Source of the DNA: Variovorax paradoxus
GTDB taxonomy: Bacteria; Pseudomonadota; Gammaproteobacteria; Burkholderiales; Burkholderiaceae_C
Direction: 5' to 3'
Assembly (NCBI RefSeq): GCF_018614955.1
Contig: NZ_JAGGNV010000080.1
Coordinates: forward strand, 1 to 61,443
DNA length: 61,443 bases
The translations under genes were made by a program, and so were the position numbers. The notes beneath the pieces are model-generated. The model made no database searches. It saw nothing but the letters and a program-made list of their open reading frames with translations, and was not told where the DNA came from. Positions 53,301 through 61,443 of the stretch are shown piece after piece (position 1 is the first letter of the stretch; every line of letters starts with the position of its first letter).

Positions 53301-56300
53301 TTCTGGAGCCCGCATCCGTGGCTGGGCATGCTGCTGTTCGGGCTGTGGGCGCTGGCCTCGGTCGCGGCCTGGTGGGGCAGCCGCGTACCGGCAGGCAACG
53401 AAGACACGCTGGCCGCCGAGCACCGCAACTACCTCGAAACGCTGGCGCGCGACACGTGGCGCTTCTTCGAGCAGGTCGTCGGCCCCGAGGACAACCATCT
53501 GCCGCCCGACAACCTGCAGTTCGAACCCGAGCCCACCATCGCGCACCGCACCTCGCCGACCAACATCGGCATGTACCTGCTGGCCAGCTGCTGCGCACGC
53601 GAGTTCGGCTGGCTCGACACCACGGCGCTCGTCGCCCGGCTGCAGGGGACCTTCGACACCATCGACCGCATGGACAAGCACCAGGGCCATCTCTACAACT
53701 GGTACGACACGCGCTCGCTCGCGTTGCTGCTGCCGGCCTACGTGTCCAGCGTCGACAGCGGCAACCTTGCAGGCCACCTGCTGGCGGTGGCCCAGGCCTG
53801 CCGCAGCTTCGCGGCCGACGGCAGCGGCGCCGGCGCGCAACTCGAAGCCCTCGCCCTGCGCTGCGAGGCCTTGTGCGCGGGCATGGAATTCCGCGGGCTC
53901 TACGACGCCAAGCGCCACCTGTTCCACATCGGCCTCAGGGTCGAGGAGAACGAGCTCGATGCGAGCTACTACGACCTGCTCGCCTCCGAAGCGCGGCTGC
54001 TGAGCTTCCTCGCCATCGCCAAGGGCGACGTGCCGCGGCGCCACTGGATGGCGCTCGGGCGGCCCTTTCTCTCGGTCGGCGTACGGCCCGGGCTCAAGTC
54101 CTGGTCGGGCTCGATGTTCGAGTACCTGATGCCCACGCTGGTGATGGCAGAGCCGGTGGGCGGCCTGCTGCAGGTGGCCAACCTGGCTGCGGTCGGCGAG
54201 CAGCAGGCCTTCGGCAACGCGCAGAACCTGCCCTGGGGAGTCTCGGAATCGGCCTACTTCGCGCAGGACCATTCGCTCGCCTTCCAGTACTCGCCCTTCG
54301 GCGTGCCGCGGCTGGCGCTGCGCCGCACGCCGCCCACCGACCGCGTGGTCGCGCCCTACGCCACCATGATGGCCGCCGTGCTCGCGCCGGCCGATGCGGT
54401 GGTCAACCTGCGGCTGCTCGAATCGCTCGGTGGGCGCGGCGAGTTCGGCTTCTTCGACGCGATCGACTTCACCGCCTCACGCCAGCCCGCGGGCCAGCCT
54501 TTCACCGTGGTGCACAACGTCATGGCGCACCACCACGGCATGGCGCTGGTGGCACTGTGCAACGTCGTGTGCGACGGCGCGCCGCGCCGCTGGTTCGGCA
54601 GCGCGCCGCTGGTGCAGGCGCACGAGTCGCTGCTGCACGAGCGCACGCCGCGGCAGATCATCGGCAGCGCCGACCCGCGCATGCCGCCCGAGCCGAGCAC
54701 CGGAGAGGCGCCGCCGATCTTCCAGCCGCGCGTGGTCGATCCTCACGAGCCCGGCTTCCAGCCCACCCACCTGCTGTCGAACGGCCACTACACCGTGGCG
54801 TTGCGCGCCAACGGCGCGGGCGTGAGCCGCTGGCGTTCGTTCAACGTGAGCCGCTGGCGCGACGATCCGCTGCGCGACGGCTACGGCACCTTCTTCTATG
54901 TGCGGGACATCGGCAGCCCGACGCTCACCTCGCTGACCGCCCTGCCCGCGCCCGGCGAAGAGTGGCGCTACCGCGCGCGCTTCCTGGCCGACCAGGTGCA
55001 GTTCGATGCCAGCGGGCCCGGCCTGCAGGCACGCACCACGGTACTGATCAGCCCCGAAGACGACACCGAGCTGCGCACGGTCGCGCTGCACAACACCGGC
55101 AGCGAGACGCGCACGCTGGAGCTCATCTCGTACTTCGAGCCCGTGCTCTCCGACCCCAAGGCCGACGAGGCGCACCCGGCCTTCGCCAACCTCTTCGTCG
55201 AGAGCCGCTGGGAGCCCGGCTGGCGCGCGCTGCTGTTGACACGCAAGCCGCGCCTGCACGGTGACCCGGTAGTGGCCGCCGCGCACTTTGTGGCCTCGGT
55301 CGATGCGCAGGTGCTGTCGGTCGACTGCACGACCGACCGGCGCGCCTTCATCGGGCGCAACCGCACCCTCGCGACGCCGACCCTCGATCCGCAATCGGCG
55401 GCGCCCGACGGCACGCCGGTTAACGGGCTGGATCCCATCGCCTGCCTGCGCGTGCGCCTCGAGATCCCGGCGGGCGGCACGGCGCGCGTGACCTTCGCCA
55501 CCGCGGCCGACGAGGACGTGGAAGCCCTGATTCCCAGCATCGACCGCTACCTGCAGCCGATGCACGTCGAGCGCGCGACGCGCATGGCCGCCACGCTGGC
55601 GCAGGTGCGCCTGCGCGACCTCAGCATCGACCCGGCGAAGAACCAGGCGCTGCAGGACCTCACGACCATCCTGACCTACACCACGCCGCGCCCGATGCGC
55701 GACCGCGGGCTCATCGACCTGCGCCAGATCTGGCGCTTCGGCATCTCGGGCGACAAGCCGATCGTGCTGGTCCACATCCACTCGATCGCCGGCAAGGGCC
55801 TGGTCGACACGCTGCTGCGCGCCCAGCCCTGGTGGGGTTTCGGCGGCGTGGCCTGCGACCTGGTGGTGCTCAACGGCGAGCCCAACTCCTACCTGATGCC
55901 GCTGCAGCGCGAGATCGAGGCGCTGCGCAGCCGGGTCGCGCAGCAGACGCAGAACAGCTTTCCGCGCAACGACGCGGCCGGCTTCTACCTGCTGCGCGAC
56001 CACGAAGTGGCGCCCTCGGAAAAAGCGGCGCTGTCGAGCCTGGCGCGCGCGGTGTTCACCGCCGACGGCCGCTCGCTCGAGATGCAGGTGGCGGCGCTGC
56101 GCGAAACCACGGCTTCGGCCGGCCCGGCGGCGGAAGACCTCGGGCCGCGCGTCCAGCTCTCGCTGCTGCCGCCGGCGGCCGAGCTCGCCGATGCGGTGAC
56201 GGCGCCGCAGGGCGGCTTCGATGCCGAAAGCGGCGAGTTCCGTTTCGAGGTCGATCCGAACCGGCGCACGGCGCGCCCCTGGATCAACGTGATCGCCAAT

Positions 56301-58556
56301 GCCTCCTTCGGCTTCCAGATCTCCGAATCCGGCACCGGCTACACCTGGGCCGTCAACAGCCGCATGCACCAGCTCACGCCCTGGTCCAACGACCCGGTGC
56401 AGGACCCGGCCTTCGAGCACTACCTGCTGCAGGACCTCGATTCGCGCGAGCTGCTGCCGCTCACGCCGGCCAGCCGCGGCGGCGCGGCCGCCAGGCACCG
56501 CGTGCGCCACGGCCAGGGCTACACGGTATTCGAATGCCTGCACCGCAACGTCGCGCTGGAGACGACCTTCTTCGCCGACCGCGACGAACGCATAAAGCTG
56601 GTGCACGTCAAGGTGCGCAACGAGGGCACCGGCACGCGCCGGCTGCGCGCGCTCGCGATGGTCGAGTGGCAGCTGGGCGCGGCACGCGGCGAACGCCGCA
56701 CCGTCCACACCTGGAAGCCCGAGGACCTGCCCGCGGTGTTCGGCCAGCAGCGCGAGTCGAGCACCGGCTTCGGCGGCAGCACCGGCTTCGTCGCGCTCGC
56801 GGGCTTGAACGGCGCGACCCAATGGACCTGCGAGCGCAGCGAATTCTTCGCCGGGCACGGCGCGGTCGAAGTGCCCGACACGCTGGCCCAGCGTGCCGGC
56901 AGCGGCCTCGATGCCTGCGCCGCGGTGGCCGGCGACTTCCCGCTCGCCGCCGGCGCGAGTGCGAGCTTCACCTTCATGCTGGGCCAGTCCGACAACCCCG
57001 AGGCAGCAATGCAGATGGCGCGCCGCTGGCAGCAGCGCGACGTGCCCGAGGCGCTGGCCGAGGCGCGCGGCTTCTGGAACGAACTGCTCGGCCGCCTGCA
57101 GGTGCGCACGCCCGATCCGCTGTTCGATGCGCTGGTCAACCGCTGGCTCATCTACCAGACACTGGTGTGCCGGCTCTGGTCGAAGGCCGGCTTCTACCAG
57201 GCCGGCGGTGCCTTCGGCTTTCGCGACCAGCTGCAGGACGCGATGGCCTTTGCGCTCACCGATCCGGCGCGCCTGCGCGAGCAGATCCTGGTCAACGCGG
57301 CGCGCCAGTTTCCCGAGGGCGACGTGCAGCACTGGTGGCACATGCCCGGCGGCGCCGGCGTGCGCACGCATTTCTCCGACGACCTGCTGTGGCTGCCGTA
57401 TGCCGCCTCGCACTACGTCGAGGTCACGGCCGACCGGACGGTGCTGGACGAAGTCGTTCCCTTCATCGACGGTCCCGAGATTCCGGAGGGCGCCGAGGAC
57501 GCCTACTACGCGCCGCAGACCAGCGGCCTCGCGGCCACCGTGTACGAACACGGCGCGCGCGCGATCGACCGCAGCCTCGCGACCGGCGTCCACGGCCTGC
57601 CGCTGATGGGCACCGGCGACTGGAACGACGGCATGAACCGCGTCGGCCACGAAGGCCGCGGCGAATCGGTCTGGCTCGCCTGGTTCCTCTGCAGCGTGGT
57701 CGAGCGTTTCGTGCCCTTTGCCGAGGCGCGCGGCGAGAAGGCACGCGCCTCGCGCTGGCAGGCCGCGCGCAAGGGCTGGATCGCCGCCCTGCACGGCGCC
57801 GGCTGGGACGGCGCCTGGTTCCGGCGCGCCTTCTTCGACAACGGTGCGCCGCTCGGCTCGGCACTCAACGAGGAATGCCGCATCGACCTGATCGCGCAGG
57901 CCTGGTCGGTGCTCTCGGGCGCCTCGGACACGAACCACGCCACCCAGGCCCTCGCATCGATGAAGGCCTATCTGCACGACGAGCCCGCAGGCCTGCTGCA
58001 GCTGCTGCATCCGCCGCTGGCGCATTCACCCAACAACCCGGGCTACATCCAGGCCTACCCGCCGGGCGTGCGCGAGAACGGCGGCCAGTATTCGCACGCC
58101 GCCGTGTGGGCGCTGATGGCGCAGGCGCTCACCGGCGACACCGAAGCTGCGTGGCAAAGCTTCGAAGGCCTGAGCCCGGCGCACCGCGCGCGCCATCCCG
58201 AGCGCGGCCCGGCCTACGAGCTCGAGCCCTACGTGATGGCCGGCGACATCTACGGCGCCGCGCCCTATGTCGGCCGCGGCGGCTGGAGCTGGTACACCGG
58301 CTCGGCCGCATGGCTGCACCGCGCCGCCGTCGAAACCCTGCTGGGCCTGGCGGTGCACGGCGACCGGCTCTCGCTGACGCCGCGCGTGCCGAGCCATTGG
58401 CCGGGCTTCGAGATCACGCTGCGGCTCGAGGGCCGCGAGCTGATCGTGCAGTACGGCGACGCCACCACGGCGGCGGTGCCCACGCACCACCTCGCCCGAG
58501 GCGAATGGATCGTCTGGCGCACGCTGCCGCACACGGCGGTGCTGCGCGTCGGCTGA
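50382..58556 (+). CDS. Cyclic beta-1,2-glucan synthase-like protein (GT84 + GH94)
   Basis: A 2,724-residue membrane enzyme like NdvB/ChvB/Cgs of rhizobia, which prime, extend and cyclise beta-1,2-glucan from UDP-glucose. The N-terminal part has spans near 425-450 and 460-480, the GT motifs TLDSDTGLPPG (D648, D650), EDHPHHTG and RVHRWTRGDW, and further spans near 830-860 and 960-1010. A middle carbohydrate-binding-like region follows. The C-terminal GH94 phosphorylase domain has GTGDWNDGMNRVG (D2416) and sets ring size in relatives. The start is TTG 50382; no ATG fits. Linkage and ring size of the product are inferred. Confidence 0.88.
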   Translation: MNAAAVVDRLDSLSQYARKLLLGPHEAVEPPIRAELFGAQRFEQHGHSLARAQVVRGENSSRDVTPFFPRVDRNLESLRSAFDYIALISQSGRYVTPAAEWLLDNFHLVEAQLQQIREGVPRSYYARLPKLAAPPLAGLPRVYGIAWAYVAHTDSVLNKELFTAFLNAYQDIDELTLGELWALPTTLRVVLLENLRRVAEGIAESKVAREVAHAAWDAADRLSAEDLDVLYRALQARGMQERYLTQLWLQLPVEHGEDAPPLHTWTEQHCPNGPALVSEAQTTQAAANLTVGNIITTLRMIGQVEWADLIEPVSRSLRVLRELPSFARESELTRQQITHAMEQVARTSRRPEREVAQAVVRLALDAARDSPEDGDAETHWSQAECTAGYYLFGQGLPALSFALAPADGTGAVRIAPRLSALRAWRPTLYVLAVLAGTALLLAAAVQGLNRGGWPDAPWQALVALVLLAWPLSEAVIALVHRIMAESTRVQPLPRLDFAHGIPEAHRVLVVVPALLSSEAANAQLAQRLELHWLANREAQAQFALLTDWADAAESSLPDDGTLLDDVLQRIAALNDRYPVPLDAAPRFVLLHRPRSWSETEQRWMGWERKRGKLEMLLRLLTTGDDSGFLPMAPGLWLAERIPYVLTLDSDTGLPPGALRELVAVAAHPLNAPQLDMASRRVVRGFGIFQPRIVTPFPERNERSFFHWLFAGQCGLDPYSSSASDLYQDVFGSGSFTGKGLLNVRAVHATLDRRLPDGAVLSHDLLEGAVARCGVVSDLVLIEDHPHHTGVAASRVHRWTRGDWQLLPLMLRAPRFGIDALGLWKMSDNLRRAMVVPASTALLAWIVFTDAFPLPWALAAVAAALMLGPMLGALASLVPTRRSIELRHFFDVGSTELLRAMAGAAWQFVQLAAQSRLLLDAMVRAAWRLAVSRRHLLEWTTAAQAQAQASYQLAPFLRSGAIASLICIALAVAAFWSPHPWLGMLLFGLWALASVAAWWGSRVPAGNEDTLAAEHRNYLETLARDTWRFFEQVVGPEDNHLPPDNLQFEPEPTIAHRTSPTNIGMYLLASCCAREFGWLDTTALVARLQGTFDTIDRMDKHQGHLYNWYDTRSLALLLPAYVSSVDSGNLAGHLLAVAQACRSFAADGSGAGAQLEALALRCEALCAGMEFRGLYDAKRHLFHIGLRVEENELDASYYDLLASEARLLSFLAIAKGDVPRRHWMALGRPFLSVGVRPGLKSWSGSMFEYLMPTLVMAEPVGGLLQVANLAAVGEQQAFGNAQNLPWGVSESAYFAQDHSLAFQYSPFGVPRLALRRTPPTDRVVAPYATMMAAVLAPADAVVNLRLLESLGGRGEFGFFDAIDFTASRQPAGQPFTVVHNVMAHHHGMALVALCNVVCDGAPRRWFGSAPLVQAHESLLHERTPRQIIGSADPRMPPEPSTGEAPPIFQPRVVDPHEPGFQPTHLLSNGHYTVALRANGAGVSRWRSFNVSRWRDDPLRDGYGTFFYVRDIGSPTLTSLTALPAPGEEWRYRARFLADQVQFDASGPGLQARTTVLISPEDDTELRTVALHNTGSETRTLELISYFEPVLSDPKADEAHPAFANLFVESRWEPGWRALLLTRKPRLHGDPVVAAAHFVASVDAQVLSVDCTTDRRAFIGRNRTLATPTLDPQSAAPDGTPVNGLDPIACLRVRLEIPAGGTARVTFATAADEDVEALIPSIDRYLQPMHVERATRMAATLAQVRLRDLSIDPAKNQALQDLTTILTYTTPRPMRDRGLIDLRQIWRFGISGDKPIVLVHIHSIAGKGLVDTLLRAQPWWGFGGVACDLVVLNGEPNSYLMPLQREIEALRSRVAQQTQNSFPRNDAAGFYLLRDHEVAPSEKAALSSLARAVFTADGRSLEMQVAALRETTASAGPAAEDLGPRVQLSLLPPAAELADAVTAPQGGFDAESGEFRFEVDPNRRTARPWINVIANASFGFQISESGTGYTWAVNSRMHQLTPWSNDPVQDPAFEHYLLQDLDSRELLPLTPASRGGAAARHRVRHGQGYTVFECLHRNVALETTFFADRDERIKLVHVKVRNEGTGTRRLRALAMVEWQLGAARGERRTVHTWKPEDLPAVFGQQRESSTGFGGSTGFVALAGLNGATQWTCERSEFFAGHGAVEVPDTLAQRAGSGLDACAAVAGDFPLAAGASASFTFMLGQSDNPEAAMQMARRWQQRDVPEALAEARGFWNELLGRLQVRTPDPLFDALVNRWLIYQTLVCRLWSKAGFYQAGGAFGFRDQLQDAMAFALTDPARLREQILVNAARQFPEGDVQHWWHMPGGAGVRTHFSDDLLWLPYAASHYVEVTADRTVLDEVVPFIDGPEIPEGAEDAYYAPQTSGLAATVYEHGARAIDRSLATGVHGLPLMGTGDWNDGMNRVGHEGRGESVWLAWFLCSVVERFVPFAEARGEKARASRWQAARKGWIAALHGAGWDGAWFRRAFFDNGAPLGSALNEECRIDLIAQAWSVLSGASDTNHATQALASMKAYLHDEPAGLLQLLHPPLAHSPNNPGYIQAYPPGVRENGGQYSHAAVWALMAQALTGDTEAAWQSFEGLSPAHRARHPERGPAYELEPYVMAGDIYGAAPYVGRGGWSWYTGSAAWLHRAAVETLLGLAVHGDRLSLTPRVPSHWPGFEITLRLEGRELIVQYGDATTAAVPTHHLARGEWIVWRTLPHTAVLRVG

Positions 58557-58592
58557 AGAAATTCCAGGCACGCCGCACAATCGGCGCCTGAC

Positions 58593-59495
58593 ATGGACAG
58601 CCTCGATCTCATCAAGACCTTTCGCGAAGTCGCCGTCCACGGCAGCTTCTCCCGCGCCGCCAGCAAGCTCGACATGTCCAAGGCGACGGTCAGCAAGTAC
58701 GTGGCCGAGCTCGAAACCCGCTTCGGCGTGCGCCTGCTCAACCGCTCGACCCGCTCGGTGAGCCTGACCGATGCCGGCGCCCTGCTGCTCGAGCGCAGCA
58801 AGCCGGTGATGGAGATGGTGGAACTCACTCAGGCCGAGTTGCAGGAGCATGTGAGCCGGCCGACGGGGCGCTTGCGCATCTCGGCGCCGCACGGCATGGG
58901 ACAGGGCGACCTGCCCAAGCTGCTGGCCCAGTTCATGGGCTACTACCCCGAGGTCAGCCTCAGCCTGCACCTGAGCAACCGCACGGTCGACATGGCCGAG
59001 GAGGCGATCGATCTGGCGCTGCGCTTCGGACCGATCGCGGACGACAACCTCATCGTGCGCAAGCTCACGCCGGTGAAGCTGGTGGTGTGCGCGTCGCCGC
59101 GCTACTGGAAGAACCACGGCATGCCGGCGCATCCGGCCGATCTGTCGCAGCACGAGGCGCTGACCCACTCGAAGCTCGGCCCGCATCCGCGCTGGCGCTT
59201 CGAGGTCGACGGCGGGCCGCTGGACGTGCCGGTCAAGAGCCGCATGGATTCGACCGAGGGCGCGCCGCTGATCCAGGTCGCGCTGCTGGGCTTCGGCGTG
59301 CTCTACCTGCCGGCTCTGCTGGTGCAGCCGCACATCGACCACGGCGAGCTGGTGCCGGTGCTGCAGGACTTCGTGCGCAACGACATGTGGCTCTCGGCCG
59401 CCTACCTGCAGCGGCGCCACAACAGCGCGGCCTTGCGCGCACTGCTGGACTTTTTGCAGACGCGCATTGGCGGCAAGACGGCGCCCGGCCGCTAG
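58593..59495 (+). CDS. LysR-family transcriptional regulator
   Basis: A 300-residue protein with the LysR helix-turn-helix at about 8-60 (FREVAVHGSFSRAASKLDMS, KATVSKYVAELETRFGVRLL, NRSTRSVSLTDAGALLLERS) and an effector domain from 90 on with GRLRISAPHGMGQGDLPKLL. It resembles the CrgA/AaeR-like group common in Burkholderiales. The effector and targets are unknown. It follows the glucan synthase by 36 nt in the same direction. Its stop overlaps that of the convergent AI-2E gene in CTAG. Confidence 0.9.
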   Translation: MDSLDLIKTFREVAVHGSFSRAASKLDMSKATVSKYVAELETRFGVRLLNRSTRSVSLTDAGALLLERSKPVMEMVELTQAELQEHVSRPTGRLRISAPHGMGQGDLPKLLAQFMGYYPEVSLSLHLSNRTVDMAEEAIDLALRFGPIADDNLIVRKLTPVKLVVCASPRYWKNHGMPAHPADLSQHEALTHSKLGPHPRWRFEVDGGPLDVPVKSRMDSTEGAPLIQVALLGFGVLYLPALLVQPHIDHGELVPVLQDFVRNDMWLSAAYLQRRHNSAALRALLDFLQTRIGGKTAPGR

Positions 59496-60682
59496 TCGCC
59501 GAGCAGCTCGCCGATCGGCTGCAGGTCTTCCACCCGTTCGCAGATGGCTTTCACGACCATCATGATCGGGATGCCGAGCAAGAGGCCCCAGATGCCCCAG
59601 AGCCAGCCCCAGAAGATCACTCCGACGAACACCGCCACCGGGTTCATGCGGCTGGTGCGGCTGGTGAGCCAGGGCACCAGCAGGTTGCCCACCAGCGTAT
59701 GGATCAGGAGCGAGACGCCGCCGACCACGAGCGCCATCTGGATGCTGTTGAACTGCAGAAAGGCCACCAGCGCCGCCGCCGCCATCATGATGACCGAGCC
59801 GATGTAGGGAATGAGATTGGTCACCCCCGCCAGGATGCCCCACACCGCGGCGTTGTCGACGCCGAGGGCCCAGAAGGCGAGGCCGGTGGCGACACCGACC
59901 ACGGCGCTGGTGAGGATCTGCACCAGCAGGTAGCGCTCGATGTGCCGCGTGATGTCGTCGAGCACGTGCACGGTGATTCTTTTCTTCTGCAGGCTGGGCC
60001 CGGTGATCTTCACGAGCTTGCGGCGGAAGGTGTCGCCCGAGCCGAGCGCAAAGAAAGTCACGAAGGCCACCAGCGTGAGCTGCCCGATGGCAGCGATCAG
60101 CCCCACCGTGCCGCTCCAGAGGTAGTCGCGCACATTGAAGGCCGGCCGCTCGATGACCACGCGCGCCACGCCCTTGCGCGCCGCGACCTTGGCCGAGTTC
60201 TCCTCGGCTGCCTGCTCGAGCTGGGCGGCGGCCTTCTGTACCGTGTCGAGCGCGCTGGGGTCGGTGCTTCTGCCGCTGCGCACGGCCAGGCGCAGCTTCT
60301 GGGCTGCGACCGGCAGCGTATCGAGCAGCTCGGAGGCGCTGCCGGAGAGCGAATAGCCGGTCCAGCCCAGCCCGCCGCCGAGCCCGAGCAGGATCACGGC
60401 GGCGCCGATCCAGCGCGAGATCTTCCAGCGTTCGAGCCAGTCGACCAGCGGCGCGAGCGCGTAAGTCAAGAGCAGGCTCAGCATCAGCGGTACGAACACG
60501 GCCTTGGCCCAGTGCAGCGCGAACACGACGGCCATCACCGCGAGCACCGCCAGCGCGGCACTGCGCACGTCGACCGGCATGTGCAGCAGCACGCGTTCCG
60601 GTTCGGGTGCGGGCGGTTCGGAAGCGGGCGGCTCGACGGGCGGCTCTTCCTGCTTCTGCGGCTGTTCGGTGTGGCCGGTCAT
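59492..60682 (-). CDS. AI-2E family transporter (PF01594-type permease)
   Basis: A 396-residue protein with a Pro/Glu-rich N-terminal tail and about eight hydrophobic spans, first ALAVLAVMAVVFALHWAKAV. The long loop between the third span and the next carries KLRLAVRSGRSTDPSALDTV. GILAGVTNLIPYIGSVIMM and NPVAVFVGVIFWGWLWGIWG are the conserved family stretches. Members export very different things; AI-2 transport should not be assumed. The start overlaps the stop of the LytTR regulator (ATGA), so the two are one operon. Confidence 0.87.
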   Translation of the reverse strand: MTGHTEQPQKQEEPPVEPPASEPPAPEPERVLLHMPVDVRSAALAVLAVMAVVFALHWAKAVFVPLMLSLLLTYALAPLVDWLERWKISRWIGAAVILLGLGGGLGWTGYSLSGSASELLDTLPVAAQKLRLAVRSGRSTDPSALDTVQKAAAQLEQAAEENSAKVAARKGVARVVIERPAFNVRDYLWSGTVGLIAAIGQLTLVAFVTFFALGSGDTFRRKLVKITGPSLQKKRITVHVLDDITRHIERYLLVQILTSAVVGVATGLAFWALGVDNAAVWGILAGVTNLIPYIGSVIMMAAAALVAFLQFNSIQMALVVGGVSLLIHTLVGNLLVPWLTSRTSRMNPVAVFVGVIFWGWLWGIWGLLLGIPIMMVVKAICERVEDLQPIGELLGD

Positions 60683-61428
60683 CGCGGGTCCTTGAGCGCT
60701 TCGCGCACCGCCGACAGCTGGCGCCGCGACACCACCACCGGCTCCGGAATGCCGTCGAGCCGCAGTGCCCAGCCTTCGGCATCCTCGCCGTCGTCGTATT
60801 TCTCGAGCGCCCGGATCGCCGCGCGCGCCACCAGCGCATTGCGGTGCACGCGCACGAAGCGCGCCGGATAGCGCTCCTCGAATTCGGCCAGCGAGCCGTC
60901 GTAGATGTGGCTGCGCGTCGGCGTGCGCACGGTGAGGTACTTGAACTCGGACTTGAGGTAGAGCACCTCGGACATCGGCACGCGCTCGGTGCGGCCGCGG
61001 TCCTGGATCAGCAGCACTTCCTGCGGCGCCTCGGCCGCGGAGCCGCGCCGCTCCTTCAGGTAGCGCTCGGCCTTCTGCAGCGCCTGCTGCAGCCGCTCGG
61101 CGCGCACCGGCTTGGTCAGGTAGTCGACTGCCTCCAGCTCGAACGCGGTCACGGCATGCGCCGCATGGGCCGTGACGAACACCACCGCCGGCGCGCCGTC
61201 GCGCCGGCCCAGGCTGCGCGCGAGTTCGAGGCCGTCGATGCCGGGCATGTGGATGTCGAGCAGCACGAGGTCGAAGCGCGTGCCGGCCAGCTGCTCCAGC
61301 GCGCCGGCGCCGTGCGCGGCCTCGGCCACGACCTCCGCCGCCGGCGACTTGCAGTCGGCCAGCAGCGTGCGCAGCCGCGACCGGGCGAGGGTTTCATCAT
61401 CGACGATCAAGGTGCGGAGAGCGCTCAT
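60679..61428 (-). CDS. algR: LytTR response regulator, AlgR-like
   Basis: A 249-residue two-component regulator. The receiver domain has VDDE at 9-12, the phospho-acceptor D58 in LLDIHMPG, and K at LTKPV. The C-terminal LytTR DNA-binding domain spans about 140-245 (ERVPMSEVLYLKSEFKYLTV, FVRVHRNALVA). AlgR/FimR-type proteins control alginate, pili and other surface functions in Pseudomonas. The partner histidine kinase is probably just outside the window to the right. Confidence 0.88.
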   Translation of the reverse strand: MSALRTLIVDDETLARSRLRTLLADCKSPAAEVVAEAAHGAGALEQLAGTRFDLVLLDIHMPGIDGLELARSLGRRDGAPAVVFVTAHAAHAVTAFELEAVDYLTKPVRAERLQQALQKAERYLKERRGSAAEAPQEVLLIQDRGRTERVPMSEVLYLKSEFKYLTVRTPTRSHIYDGSLAEFEERYPARFVRVHRNALVARAAIRALEKYDDGEDAEGWALRLDGIPEPVVVSRRQLSAVREALKDPR

Positions 61429-61443
61429 AAGGCAACCTCTTGG

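Noticed and set aside
50139..54272. Minus-strand frame of 1,377 codons and similar ones at 54477-58025 and 58026-60839
   Set aside because: They lie opposite the well-supported glucan synthase, LysR and permease genes; residue content is typical of third-position-GC shadows.

Overview
The window looks like a chromosomal piece of a high-GC betaproteobacterium of the order Burkholderiales, most likely family Comamonadaceae and close to Variovorax. The grounds are the base composition, the gene order fab genes - rpoE - rseA - rseB - mucD - lepA - lepB - rnc - era - recO - pdxJ - acpS - nagZ, which I know from that order, and the style of the proteins. No database search was run. I saw no tRNA, rRNA, CRISPR array or prophage.

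Region by region. (1) 1-1716 is a scar: the start of a tripartite tricarboxylate transporter binding-protein gene is fused head-on to an IS1634-like transposase gene that has lost its own 3' end. (2) 1720-21130 is an almost unbroken minus-strand run of housekeeping genes. Read in the direction of transcription it makes L32, phospholipid and fatty-acid precursors (plsX, fabH, fabD, fabG, acpP, fabF), then a small YgfX-like membrane protein, the envelope-stress sigma-E operon (rpoE, rseA, rseB, mucD), a terminator, then lepA, signal peptidase, RNase III, Era, RecO, PdxJ, AcpS and NagZ. Many neighbours overlap by 1-4 nt. (3) 21169-23659 (plus) carries a Maf/YceF pyrophosphatase, an RsmI-like methyltransferase and an MFS carrier. 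(4) 23661-26784 (minus) carries SppA-type protease, a Rieske protein, a HAD phosphatase and RluC. (5) RNase E (27326-30355) follows a 541-nt leader.

(6) 30908-42795 is an exopolysaccharide locus of the Wzx/Wzy type made of two convergent operons. The plus operon holds the initiating sugar-phosphate transferase, GDP-mannose and GDP-fucose synthesis enzymes, three glycosyltransferases and a polymerase-like membrane protein. The minus operon holds the outer-membrane lipoprotein Wza, the phosphatase Wzb and the tyrosine autokinase Wzc. No flippase (wzx) and no GDP-mannose dehydratase (gmd) gene is present. (7) 43023-47126 (minus) is hemC-hemD-hemX-hemY, divergent from ppc (47181-50015). (8) 50167-58556 holds a 72-residue single-span membrane protein whose stop codon overlaps the TTG start of a 2,724-residue cyclic beta-glucan synthase-like enzyme (GT84 plus GH94). 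(9) 58593-61428 ends the window with a LysR regulator, an AI-2E family transporter and an AlgR-like LytTR response regulator.

The points I would look at first are the small protein coupled to the glucan synthase, the promoter-hairpin-T-run unit in front of lepA (small RNA or attenuator), the hairpin that covers the plsX start, the inverted repeats in the exopolysaccharide and hemC/ppc control regions, and the missing gmd and wzx genes.
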